From: Lentisalinibacter sp035655155
Lineage (GTDB): Bacteria > Pseudomonadota > Gammaproteobacteria > Steroidobacterales > Woeseiaceae
Direction of reading: 5' to 3'
NCBI GenBank assembly: GCA_035655155.1
Contig: DASRVH010000033.1
Location: 1 to 48,022, forward strand
Length of the DNA: 48,022 nt
In this document: piece after piece, positions 16,327 to 24,794 of the stretch
How positions within the stretch are numbered: the stretch's first letter is position 1
Layout of the letters: each line of letters starts with the position of its first letter
Program-made: the position numbers and the translations under genes
The notes under the pieces: generated by a model
What the model saw: only the letters and a program-made list of their open reading frames with translations
Told to the model about the DNA's origin: nothing
Databases searched by the model: none

Positions 16327-17325
16327 ATGAGCAGCACGCGACACCCGAATCCACGAGCGACCAGACTGATGGTCCTCGGTCTCTGCGCGGCCGGCCTGAC
16401 GCTGGCCGGTTGTGCCTCGACCTCGATGAGCAGCAGCTCCGGCAGCCCGAGCAGCAGTTCCGGGAGCCCGAGCACGGGTGCGGGGAGCCCGAGCAGCGGC
16501 TCCACGGGCTCGCCCTCCGGCCCGACGAGCGGCTCGCCGTCGGGTTCGACGGGCAGCAGCCCGGCCGGTGGTTCTCCCGCCTCTTCGCCGGGTGGCTCTC
16601 CCAGCGGATCCACGGGCGGAATGCCCGGCGGCATGCCGGGCAGCGAAGGCAGCCAGTCGGGCCAGATGCCGGGCGGCCCGGCAGGCGGCATGTCCGGCGG
16701 CGATCCGTCCGGCGGGGGTTCCGGAGGGGCGTCGGGTGACGCTGCCGGCGGCCAGGGAGGCCAGGATGGCCAGGGCGGCGTCGGCGCGGACGGCGGCAGC
16801 GCGACCACCGGCGAGGGTGGTGCCTACGGTACCGTCGGCTCGGTGGGCGAGCGCGGCCCGGGGCCGGGCGGCATGACCGACGTGCCGGGTGGCAGCGGCG
16901 GCCAGGGTTCCCTGGACGAGGAGTTCGAGCGCTCCCTGGGGGACTTCGACGACTCGCTGCTGGAGGAACAGCAGAAGGTAGCCGAGGTGAGCCGCGACAC
17001 GGGCGCCTTCGAGAGCGGCGGCGCCAGCCAGGGCGGCGGCGTCGGCCTGGGCGAGCAGGCGGGCGAGGCCGGCGAAGGCACCGGCGGCACGGTGGGCGTC
17101 GTGAACAACTCCGCGGGCGGTGCCGGCGGGAGCATGCGCCAGGAGCCCGGTTCGGTGGAACAGCTCACCAAGGAGCAGATCGGCGAGCGCACCCCGGAGG
17201 ACATCCCGACGGGCGTGGACGACGACATCGTCGCCAAGCAGCTGCGCGAGGCCGCGCTGGCCGAGGAAGACCCGGAGCTCCGCGAGCGTCTCTGGGACGA
17301 ATACCGGACCTACAAGGGACTCTGA
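16327..17325 (+). CDS. Ser/Gly/Pro-rich low-complexity lipoprotein
   Basis: 332-residue predicted lipoprotein: a basic N-terminus, hydrophobic core and lipobox LAGC with Cys29 followed by Ala, consistent with outer-membrane sorting. Residues about 30-200 are a disordered linker built from imperfect SGSPSS/GSP and later GG-rich units. Residues about 205-332 are acidic and more structured, with LDEEFERSLGDFDDSLLEEQ and the C-terminal helical segment AEEDPELRERLWDEYRTYK. The ATG at 16327 follows GGGAGAC. It heads a run of co-directional genes to 29136 and may act as a tether or spacer for the envelope complex; this is inference. No family is recognised. Confidence 0.8.
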   Translation: MSSTRHPNPRATRLMVLGLCAAGLTLAGCASTSMSSSSGSPSSSSGSPSTGAGSPSSGSTGSPSGPTSGSPSGSTGSSPAGGSPASSPGGSPSGSTGGMPGGMPGSEGSQSGQMPGGPAGGMSGGDPSGGGSGGASGDAAGGQGGQDGQGGVGADGGSATTGEGGAYGTVGSVGERGPGPGGMTDVPGGSGGQGSLDEEFERSLGDFDDSLLEEQQKVAEVSRDTGAFESGGASQGGGVGLGEQAGEAGEGTGGTVGVVNNSAGGAGGSMRQEPGSVEQLTKEQIGERTPEDIPTGVDDDIVAKQLREAALAEEDPELRERLWDEYRTYKGL

Positions 17326-17349
17326 TGAACCGACTCACGCCGGCAGACC

Positions 17350-18633
17350 ATGACGCGTAGCACGGCAACCATCGCCTGCCGTTCGGCCCTGCTGTTGCTG
17401 GCCGTCTCCGCGCTGGCCGGCTGCAGCGTCGCGCGCGTCGAGAGCGCCGGCGAGGATATCGACCTGACCCGTGCCGCCGTCGAGGTGCCCGAGGCGCGCC
17501 TGCTGGACGTCGGCGTCATCGAGTTTGCCCCGGGCATCGAGGAGGACAACGAGCCGGAGGAGACCGGCGTATACCCGGAGATCCGCCGGGCCGAGGCCCG
17601 CTACTTCGCCTATCACCTGAAGAACACGCTGCAGCGCACGGGTTACTGGGGCGCGGTCCGGGTGCTGCCGAGCCGGGAGGTCTATACCGACCTCTACGTG
17701 ACCGGAGAGATCGTCGAGTCGGACGGGGACACGGTGGAACTGGAGGTGGTCGCGTTCGACGTTACCGGCCGGGAATGGATGGACAAGCGCTACAAGGCAC
17801 GCATGGTGGGGGCGGACTATGCGCGGAACCGGGACCGCCGCAACGACCCCTATCAGAACGTCTACAACGAAATCGCGAACGACCTGAAGGCGCTGCTCGA
17901 CGAGATTCCTGCGGAGGAAGTCGGGCGCATCCGTACGGTGGCTGAACTTCGCTTTATCGAAGATCTGGCTCCGAAGGTCTTCGAGGGTTACGTGGAGGAG
18001 ACGGACCGCGGCCGCTACGAGATACGCCGATTGCCGGCTGAGAACGATCCCATGCTGCGCCGGCTGCGCCAGGTGCGCGAGCGGGACAACCTGTTCGTCG
18101 ACACCCTCAACGAACACTATGCGAATTTCTATTACGGCATCGCCATACCCTACGAGGGCTGGCGCGAAGCCGCGCGGGAACAGGTGGTGACTCACCGCGA
18201 AATGCGCAACTCGGCACTCCGCCGGGCACTTCTGGGCGTGGCGATCATAGCGGGCGGCGCGATGATCGACACGGACGACGAAGACGACAGCCGCACCCAG
18301 CGGCGCGTCAAGAGAGCGACCCAGGCGATGGTCTTCGAGGGCGGATTCAGGACCATCGGAAGCAGCTTCAGGCGCCTGGCCGAGGCGCGCCTGCACAAGG
18401 AGTCGATCAGTGAGCTGGCGGACTCGTTCAGCTCCGAGGCCGCGCCGATGGTGGTGACGGTGAAAGGTCAGACACGGCGGCTCACCGGCACGGCCGAGGC
18501 CCAGTACGAACAGTGGCGCCGCCTTCTGCACGAGCTCTACGAGGCGGAGACCGGGTTCCCCGAAGACTTCCAGGTAGGCGCTCCCTCGCGCGCGGTATCC
18601 TCCAGAGAATCGTCGCCCGGTCCGTCCGGCTGA
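17350..18633 (+). CDS. Lipoprotein of unknown function, about 427 residues
   Basis: Starts at ATG 17350, 24 bp after the preceding lipoprotein gene. The signal peptide ends in LAGC with Cys25, followed by Ser, predicting outer-membrane anchoring. The body is mostly alpha/beta with many charged residues. Recognisable landmarks are RAEARYFAYHLKNTLQRTGYW, the YVTGEIVESDGDTVELEVV strands, and a short hydrophobic Ala/Gly stretch near residue 300 (LLGVAIIAGGAMI) followed by acidic DTDDEDD. The segment LQRTGYWGAVRVLP followed by VTGEI resembles lipoproteins with a YfiR/TolB-N-like alpha/beta fold, but I cannot assign a family. Co-directional with the kinase-like gene 38 bp downstream. Confidence 0.8.
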   Translation: MTRSTATIACRSALLLLAVSALAGCSVARVESAGEDIDLTRAAVEVPEARLLDVGVIEFAPGIEEDNEPEETGVYPEIRRAEARYFAYHLKNTLQRTGYWGAVRVLPSREVYTDLYVTGEIVESDGDTVELEVVAFDVTGREWMDKRYKARMVGADYARNRDRRNDPYQNVYNEIANDLKALLDEIPAEEVGRIRTVAELRFIEDLAPKVFEGYVEETDRGRYEIRRLPAENDPMLRRLRQVRERDNLFVDTLNEHYANFYYGIAIPYEGWREAAREQVVTHREMRNSALRRALLGVAIIAGGAMIDTDDEDDSRTQRRVKRATQAMVFEGGFRTIGSSFRRLAEARLHKESISELADSFSSEAAPMVVTVKGQTRRLTGTAEAQYEQWRRLLHELYEAETGFPEDFQVGAPSRAVSSRESSPGPSG

Positions 18634-18671
18634 GACGGCCGCCCGGAACCACACCCGAACTCGCCGCATCG

Positions 18672-21011
18672 ATGATGGAGTTGCATCCCGGACTGCGACT
18701 GCTGGACCGCTACGAGCTGCGCCGCCGCCTCGGCGCCGGCGGCACGGCCGAGGTGTGGCTCGCCCACGACCACCGGGCCGGCTCCGCCGTCGCGCTGCGG
18801 CTGCTGTCCGATGCGCTGTGCAGCGATCCCGCGCAGCGCGAGCGCTTCGAGGCCGGCTGGCGGCGCATCCGGTCGCTGAACCACCCCCACATCGTCAGGA
18901 TCTTCGAGTTCCACGCGCAGCCGCGTCCGTTCTACGGCATGGAATACGTCGACGGCGCCGATATCGCCGCCTTCGCCGACCGGCCGCCGTCGGAATGGCT
19001 GCGCGGCATCGCCAGCGTGGCCGCGGCGCTGGTGTACGCCCACAACCGGCATCTGCCCCACGGCGACGTGACGGCGCGCAACGTGCTGGTGGACTCGGTC
19101 GGGCGGACGGTGCTGAGCGATTTCGCCGCCGCCGGCAGCGCGGGCGGGACCCCCGCAGCGCTCAGCCCGGAGCGGGGCGCCAATGGGCCCCCATCCGCTG
19201 CCGACGATATCCATGCCCTCGGCGTGTTGATCTTCGAGCTCTGGCACGGCCGCGCCCCGGACGAGCCCGGCGCGCGCTGGCCGGCACGGGACGATTTCGA
19301 AGTGGCGGGCCTCCGCGACCTGACCGAGGCCATGCTGGGCGACGTGCAGACGCGCCCGGACGCGGAGACCGTGGTGGACGCCCTCGGCAGCCTCGGCATC
19401 TCGGCCGGTCTGCTGCCGCGGGAACAGGCACGTGCGCGGGCGGTGCGTCCGTCGCCGGCCCGGCCGCTGGAAGACGAGCCGACGGAAGCCGTGGCGCCGC
19501 GCCGCCGCCAGTCTGCCGCCGCCGCGCCGGCAGCCGCACCCGCACGCCGGCAGGGCGTGCCGGCCACTGTCGTCGGGGCGGCGCTGGTCGTGCTGCTGGC
19601 GGCGGCGATCTGGGTGGTGGCCTTCCTGCCGGAGCGGGTCGAGGAGCGCCGCGAAGGCGGTGAGCAGGCGTCCGCAGCCGTCGAACCCGCGCAGGCGACC
19701 GACGAGGCGCAGGAGGCCGGTGAGCGCGAAGAGGAGGCCGTGCGCTTCTCCGAGAATCTGGTCGACGATGCGGCCCGGGACGAGGCGGTGCAGGCCAGGA
19801 ACCAGGCCGACCGCGCGCTGGGCGAGCTGCTGACCAAGCTGGAGGTGCTGGAGCTGCGCGGCGTGGAACGCTGGGGCGGCGAGGACTACGCCGCCGCACG
19901 CGCCGCCTACGAGCAGGGCGACGAGGCCTATCTCGCGAAGGACTACCGGCGTGCCGAGGCGCGGTACCGGCAAGCCAGTGCAGGGCTCGACGGCCTGATT
20001 GCGCGCGTCGACAGTGAATTCGAACGCGCGCTGGCCGCGGGCCGGGCGGCGCTGGAGGCCGAGGACGTGACGACGGCGAGGCGCCGGTTCGAGCTGGCGC
20101 TGGCCATCACTCCGGACAACGAGGCTGCCGAGCGGGGCCTCGCCCGCGCGGAGACCCTGCTTGAGGTCATCGATCTCACCGACGAGGCCGAGGCGCTGGA
20201 GCGGCGCGGCGAGCTGGCCGCGGCGGCGGAGCGGTTCCGGGCGGCGACCGATCTGGACCCGTACTACGAGCGGGCCACGGCCGGGCTGGAGCGCGTGCGC
20301 GCCGCGCTGGAGCGGCGCCGCTTCGAGGAGCGCATGACCGCCGGTTTCGAGGCGCTGCAGGCCGAGCGTTTCGATGCCGCCCGGCAGGCGTTCGAGGCCG
20401 CCCGGGAGTTGCGGCCGTCCTCGCAGGAACCCCGGGACGGACTGCTGCAGGTGGAGCAGGCGGTGCGGCTGCGGACCATCGAGCGCCTGACCGCCGAGGC
20501 GCAGCGCCAGGAAACTGCCGAGGACTGGGAGGCCGCTCTGGCCACCTGGGGCGAGATCCTGGAGCAGGACGCCAACCTGGACTTCGCCCGCGAGGGCCGC
20601 GTCCGTGCCCGCCGGCGACTGTCCCTGGATCGCCAGCTCGAAGGCTGGATCGCGAACCCGGACCAGCTGAGCGAGCCGGGCACGCTGCGCCGGGCGTCCA
20701 CGGTACTCACCGAACTCGCGAAGATGGACGGCGGCCCGCGGCTTGCGAGCCAGCGCCGCGAACTCGCCCGGCTGCTGAAGCGCGCGGCCACGCCGCTGGA
20801 GGTGGAGTTCGTCTCCGACGGAGAGACCGAGGTCACCGTGTTCCGGGTCGGCCGGCTCGGCACGTTCGAGCGGCGGGAGCTTGAACTCCGGCCGGGCACC
20901 TATACAGTCATGGGCACCCGGGTCGGCTACCGGGACGTGCGCATCGATTTCCGGGTGGCCCCGGAGATCGAACTCGAGCCGATCGTGGTCCGCTGCGAGG
21001 AACCCATTTGA
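18672..21011 (+). CDS. Membrane-anchored kinase-like protein with TPR-like repeats and PEGA-like tail
   Basis: 779 residues from ATG 18672 (ATG 18675 is equally possible). Residues 10-245 form a Ser/Thr kinase-like domain with an intact glycine loop (LGAGGTAEVW) but altered catalytic motifs. The VAIK lysine is Arg43 (VALRLL), HRD is HGD with Asp132 and Asn137 kept, DFG is DFA (Asp150 kept), and APE is SPE. A Pro/Ala linker leads to one membrane helix at 298-320. The periplasmic part has an acidic coiled coil, then TPR-like helices (about 360-700) with repeated A-x-x-x-F/Y-x-x-A patterns, and a C-terminal PEGA-like beta domain (about 705-779). The missing lysine suggests a pseudokinase or weak kinase. 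The next gene starts in a TTGA overlap. Confidence 0.85.
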   Translation: MMELHPGLRLLDRYELRRRLGAGGTAEVWLAHDHRAGSAVALRLLSDALCSDPAQRERFEAGWRRIRSLNHPHIVRIFEFHAQPRPFYGMEYVDGADIAAFADRPPSEWLRGIASVAAALVYAHNRHLPHGDVTARNVLVDSVGRTVLSDFAAAGSAGGTPAALSPERGANGPPSAADDIHALGVLIFELWHGRAPDEPGARWPARDDFEVAGLRDLTEAMLGDVQTRPDAETVVDALGSLGISAGLLPREQARARAVRPSPARPLEDEPTEAVAPRRRQSAAAAPAAAPARRQGVPATVVGAALVVLLAAAIWVVAFLPERVEERREGGEQASAAVEPAQATDEAQEAGEREEEAVRFSENLVDDAARDEAVQARNQADRALGELLTKLEVLELRGVERWGGEDYAAARAAYEQGDEAYLAKDYRRAEARYRQASAGLDGLIARVDSEFERALAAGRAALEAEDVTTARRRFELALAITPDNEAAERGLARAETLLEVIDLTDEAEALERRGELAAAAERFRAATDLDPYYERATAGLERVRAALERRRFEERMTAGFEALQAERFDAARQAFEAARELRPSSQEPRDGLLQVEQAVRLRTIERLTAEAQRQETAEDWEAALATWGEILEQDANLDFAREGRVRARRRLSLDRQLEGWIANPDQLSEPGTLRRASTVLTELAKMDGGPRLASQRRELARLLKRAATPLEVEFVSDGETEVTVFRVGRLGTFERRELELRPGTYTVMGTRVGYRDVRIDFRVAPEIELEPIVVRCEEPI

Positions 21012-23437
21012 GCCTGAAGATCATCGTCGCCAGCGAGGTCGGCGAACGCGAATTCGGCGCGGCCGACCTGCCGCTGCGCATCGCCACGGCCCCGGGCAGC
21101 CAGATCCCGGTGCCCGGTCCGGCGGCCGCGCTGCCGCTGGCCGTCGTCGACGTGCTGGACGGTGCGCCCTTCGTCCAGCCCGGCGGCGCCGAGGGCAGGG
21201 TGGAGGTCAACGGCGAGCCGTTGTCGGCCGCTCGACGGCTGCGCGACGGCGACGAGATCGACGCCTACGGCACGCGCATCCGCTTGGCCCTGGCGGAGGG
21301 CGAGCTGCGCCTCGAACTGGCGTTGGACGAGAGCCGCTACGTCACGGCCCCGCCGGTCGCTGAGGAAAGCGAGGCGGCGGAGGATGCCGAAGAGATCGCG
21401 CCCATCGCCTATCGGCGGCGCGAGATCGAGGAGCAGCAGGCCACGGTGCGCCGCGGCGTTCCCTGGTACGGATGGGTCGGTGCCGCGCTGGCGGTGCTCG
21501 CCGCGACGGCGTGGCTGCTGTTCACTTCCACCTCGGTGCGGCTGGAGACCGTTCCCGCCGAACCGGGCAGCATCGAGATCAGCGGCGGCTGGTTCCGTCT
21601 GCCGCTGGGCGAGCGTTACCTGCTGCGCCCGGGGGTCTACACGGTAACTCTTCAGAGCGAGGGCTATCACTCGCTGGAGCGGCGCTTCGAGGTGGGCGAC
21701 GAGGACAGCATGACCCTGGAACTCGAGCAGGAGCGCATGCCGGGCCGGGTGGTGGTCGACTCCGCGCCGGTCGCCGGCGCCGCAGTGTTGATCGACGGCG
21801 AGGAGGTCGGCAGGACGCCGCTGGCGCCGCGGGTGCTCGAGCCCGGCGAGTACCGGGTGGAGGTGCTCGCCGAGCGCTACCTGCCCTGGCAGGGCCGGCT
21901 GGAGGTGCCGGGCCTCGACCGCACCCAGCGCCTGACCGTACAGCTCGTGCCGGCGTTCGCGCCGGTCACGGTCACCTCCAGGCCTGCCGGCGCCACCATC
22001 CTCGCGGACGACGAGCCCCTGGGCGAGACGCCGGCCACGGTGGAACTGCCCGAAGGCCGTAACGAGATTTCCCTGGTGCTCGAAGGCTACAAGCCCTGGG
22101 AGGGCCGCGTAACCGCCTTCGCCGACACTCCTCTGACCCTGCCGACCGTCGAGCTGGAAAGGGCCGACGGGGTGCTCCGCGTGATCAGCGAGCCGGCGGG
22201 CGCCAACGTGACCGTGGACGGCCGTTACCGGGGGCAGACGCCCGTGCGCATTTCGCTGGCGCCGGGCCGGCGATACACCGTCGGATTGTCCAAGGCGGGT
22301 TACCGGGCCTACAGCCGCAACGTGGTGCTGGAGGCTGCCCAGGGCGAGACGCTGCGGGTGGACCTGACCGCGCGCATCGGCGAGGTGCGATTCTCGGTAA
22401 CCCCCGGAGATGCAGAGATCCTGGTGGACGGCCGCTCCGTCGGGCGGGGGGACACCCGGCTGGAACTGCCGGCCGAGCCCCAGGCAATCGAGGTGCGCCG
22501 GCAGGGCTACGAGACCTGGCGGGGCGAGGTGACGCCACGGCCCGGCTTCCCGCAGACCGTGAACATCCGGCTGCGCACGGTGGAGGAGGCGAGGCTCGCT
22601 TCCATCCCCCAGCGGGTCACCACGTCCCAGGGCGCCGCGCTGCGCTACGTCACGCCCGGCGAGTTCATGATGGGCGCGTCGCGCCGCGAGCCGGGCCGGC
22701 GGGCCAACGAGAACCTGCGCCGCGTCCGCCTCACCCGGCCGTTCTATATCGGCATCAACGAGGTCACCAACCGGGAGTTCCTCGCCTTCCGGGAGGCCCA
22801 CGACTCGGGCGCGGATACCCATCCCGCCCTCGCCGGCGACAACAACCCCGTGGCCAGCGTCAGCTGGCAGGACGCGGCCGCCTTCTGCAACTGGCTGAGC
22901 AGGAAGGAAGGGCTCACGCCGGTGTACGAGGAGAAGTTCGGCAAGCTGGTGCCGGTCCTGCCCCTGCCGGACGGCTATCGCCTTCCCACCGAGGCCGAGT
23001 GGGCCTGGGCCGCGCGCTACCAGGGCGGCGCCGGCAAACTGAAGTACCCGTGGGGCCAGGAGATGCCGCCGCCGGAGGATTCGGGCAACTACGCCGACCA
23101 GGCCGCGAAGGAGATCGTGCCGACCGTCCTTCCGCGCTACGGCGACGGCTTCGCCTCCACGGCCCCGGTGGGCACGTTCCCGGCTAACGCACTGGGCCTG
23201 TACGATACCGGCGGCAACGTGGCCGAGTGGACCAACGACTACTACGCCGTCTACACCGGCCCTGCCGACGACGTGGCCGTGGACCCCCTCGGGCCGGACA
23301 GCGGCACCCACCGTGTGATACGAGGCTCCAGCTGGCAGCACTCCGGCATCACCCAGCTCCGGCTGAGCTTCCGCGACTTCGGTACCGATCCCCGCACGGA
23401 CCTGGGCTTCCGGCTGGTGCGCAACGCGCCGGAGTGA
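21008..23437 (+). CDS. FHA-like/PEGA-repeat/SUMF1 (FGE-sulfatase fold) transmembrane protein
   Basis: 809 residues from TTG 21008, overlapping the previous stop (TTGA). Residues 1-105 look like a small beta-sandwich with an FHA-like VNGEPLSAARRLRDGDEI turn. A membrane helix spans 152-172. Residues about 177-236 are a degenerate PEGA repeat, and four clear PEGA repeats follow (about 246-312, 319-382, 389-452, 459-522), each with a PAGA.I.VDG..(G)TP pattern. Residues 545-806 are a SUMF1/formylglycine-generating-enzyme fold: GEFMMGAS, NEVTNREFLAF, LPTEAEWAWAAR, YDTGGNVAEWTND and RVIRGSSWQHSG. The two C-terminal cysteines used by true formylglycine-generating enzymes are absent from the RGSSW region, so it is probably a non-catalytic binding module placed in the periplasm. 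Confidence 0.88.
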   Translation: MSLKIIVASEVGEREFGAADLPLRIATAPGSQIPVPGPAAALPLAVVDVLDGAPFVQPGGAEGRVEVNGEPLSAARRLRDGDEIDAYGTRIRLALAEGELRLELALDESRYVTAPPVAEESEAAEDAEEIAPIAYRRREIEEQQATVRRGVPWYGWVGAALAVLAATAWLLFTSTSVRLETVPAEPGSIEISGGWFRLPLGERYLLRPGVYTVTLQSEGYHSLERRFEVGDEDSMTLELEQERMPGRVVVDSAPVAGAAVLIDGEEVGRTPLAPRVLEPGEYRVEVLAERYLPWQGRLEVPGLDRTQRLTVQLVPAFAPVTVTSRPAGATILADDEPLGETPATVELPEGRNEISLVLEGYKPWEGRVTAFADTPLTLPTVELERADGVLRVISEPAGANVTVDGRYRGQTPVRISLAPGRRYTVGLSKAGYRAYSRNVVLEAAQGETLRVDLTARIGEVRFSVTPGDAEILVDGRSVGRGDTRLELPAEPQAIEVRRQGYETWRGEVTPRPGFPQTVNIRLRTVEEARLASIPQRVTTSQGAALRYVTPGEFMMGASRREPGRRANENLRRVRLTRPFYIGINEVTNREFLAFREAHDSGADTHPALAGDNNPVASVSWQDAAAFCNWLSRKEGLTPVYEEKFGKLVPVLPLPDGYRLPTEAEWAWAARYQGGAGKLKYPWGQEMPPPEDSGNYADQAAKEIVPTVLPRYGDGFASTAPVGTFPANALGLYDTGGNVAEWTNDYYAVYTGPADDVAVDPLGPDSGTHRVIRGSSWQHSGITQLRLSFRDFGTDPRTDLGFRLVRNAPE

Positions 23438-23457
23438 GGGCGGCGGAATAATTCGCC

Positions 23458-23976
23458 GTGCGCGCTGTCATACTCGTGGATTCTGGGACAATGGCAGCAG
23501 CGGGCATGCCCATGGGACCGACCATGGCACCAACCATGGAATCGAAGATGGAACCGACGACGACATCGACAACGACATCGATAATGGCATCGACCACTGC
23601 GCGTAAGACCGCCGGCGCGGCGTTGCTCGTGGCAATTGCCATGGCAATAGTCCTCGCCGCGCCGCTTGCGGCCGGGCCGTGGGCCGGCGCCGTCGCGCTG
23701 GCACAGGAGAGCGGGGCGCCGGAGGCCGAAGGCGAAGCCCCGGCAGCGAGCGACGACGAGGCGCCCGCCACGGCAGGCACCACCGGCGGCGACGACGAAG
23801 GTGCCGACGGCGATGCGGACGACGGCCTGACGGAAGAAGAGGAACGGCTCGCCGAGATCGTCGGCGCCGACGAGCAGGGTGCGAGCGGCGATTACCAACA
23901 GGAAGAGGAAGACGATTTCGTGCCCACGCAGGAGGTCTCCTCGGATCAGTCAGTGAATTTCCCCGTGGACATCTGA
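23458..23976 (+). CDS. Small exported acidic protein (start uncertain)
   Basis: The frame is open from GTG 23458 (172 residues), with in-frame ATGs at 23491, 23506 and 23584. From ATG 23584 the product is 130 residues with a convincing signal peptide (MASTTARKTAGAALLVAIA onward, ending near AVALAQ). The preceding Met/Thr-rich segment is repetitive and could be untranslated. The mature part is strongly acidic and disordered (Glu/Asp/Ala-rich), ending SVNFPVDI. The TolQ-like gene starts 7 bp downstream. A periplasmic partner or linker is possible; no family is recognised. Confidence 0.6.
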   Translation: MRAVILVDSGTMAAAGMPMGPTMAPTMESKMEPTTTSTTTSIMASTTARKTAGAALLVAIAMAIVLAAPLAAGPWAGAVALAQESGAPEAEGEAPAASDDEAPATAGTTGGDDEGADGDADDGLTEEEERLAEIVGADEQGASGDYQQEEEDDFVPTQEVSSDQSVNFPVDI

Positions 23977-23983
23977 GGGACCC

Positions 23984-24784
23984 ATGCAGAAGAAGAACAT
24001 CCCTTTCGAGTTCGTCTATCAGCTGTTCGCGCTGATCATCGTGATCATCGTCGTGCACACCTTCTACGTCTCGGTGGTGCGGCCGAACGCGGCGGAGGTC
24101 ATCGTCGAGCAGAACCGGCTGGTGGAGGAAGACCCGGACTACGTCCGCGAACGCTCCGTGTGGGTGCTGATCAAGGACTTCGAGCAGGAGGCCTGTTTCA
24201 TACTGATGTTCTGGGCGCTGGCCATCATGGGCTACAAGTCGGTGCGCATCGTGCGCGAGCGCTCGCTGCTGGAGCAGGAACTGGTGCCGGTCGCGGAAGG
24301 CATGCGGGTTTTGCCGGAGGACACCCGCGAGTACGCCCGCCAGATCCAGGCGCTGGACGACGACCAGCGGCGCATGCTGCTGCCGCGCGCCCTGCTGAAC
24401 GCGCTGCAGCGCTTCAATTCAACCCACAACGTGCAGGACGTCGCCTCGAGCACTCATACCATCTGCGAGTCCGAGGCCGAGCGGCTCGACTCCGAGCTGG
24501 CGATGATCCGCTACATCTCCTGGGCCATCCCCTCCATCGGCTTCATCGGCACGGTGCGCGGCATCGGGGAGGCGCTGGCCCAGGCCGACCGGGCCGTGGA
24601 GGGCGACATCGCCGGCGTCACCCAGAGCCTGGGCGTCGCGTTCAACTCCACCTTCATCGCGCTGCTCTTGTCCATCGTGCTGATGTTCCTCGTCCACCAG
24701 GTGCAGCTGTTCCAGGAGCGGCTCGTGTTCGACACCGAGAGCTACGTGGACCAGCAGCTGATCCGCCACATGAAGTCCGACTGA
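23984..24784 (+). CDS. MotA/TolQ/ExbB-family proton channel protein
   Basis: 266-residue inner-membrane protein. Helices are at about 11-32, 68-88, 177-197 and 213-237. The channel-forming pair carries the family signatures: WAIPSIGFIGTVRGIGEAL (third helix) and QSLGVAFNSTFIALLLSIV (fourth helix). A cytoplasmic helical loop lies between helices 2 and 3, as in ExbB/TolQ. In known members five subunits enclose two ExbD/TolR/MotB helices and use the proton motive force. Here no canonical ExbD/TolR follows. Instead, two vWA proteins downstream carry the equivalent N-terminal helix and aspartate. I infer they are its partners. Confidence 0.88.
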   Translation: MQKKNIPFEFVYQLFALIIVIIVVHTFYVSVVRPNAAEVIVEQNRLVEEDPDYVRERSVWVLIKDFEQEACFILMFWALAIMGYKSVRIVRERSLLEQELVPVAEGMRVLPEDTREYARQIQALDDDQRRMLLPRALLNALQRFNSTHNVQDVASSTHTICESEAERLDSELAMIRYISWAIPSIGFIGTVRGIGEALAQADRAVEGDIAGVTQSLGVAFNSTFIALLLSIVLMFLVHQVQLFQERLVFDTESYVDQQLIRHMKSD

Positions 24785-24794
24785 CGGAGACGGC

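Noticed and set aside
22640..23437. Active formylglycine-generating enzyme
   Set aside because: The catalytic cysteine pair is absent and no sulfatase is in the window.
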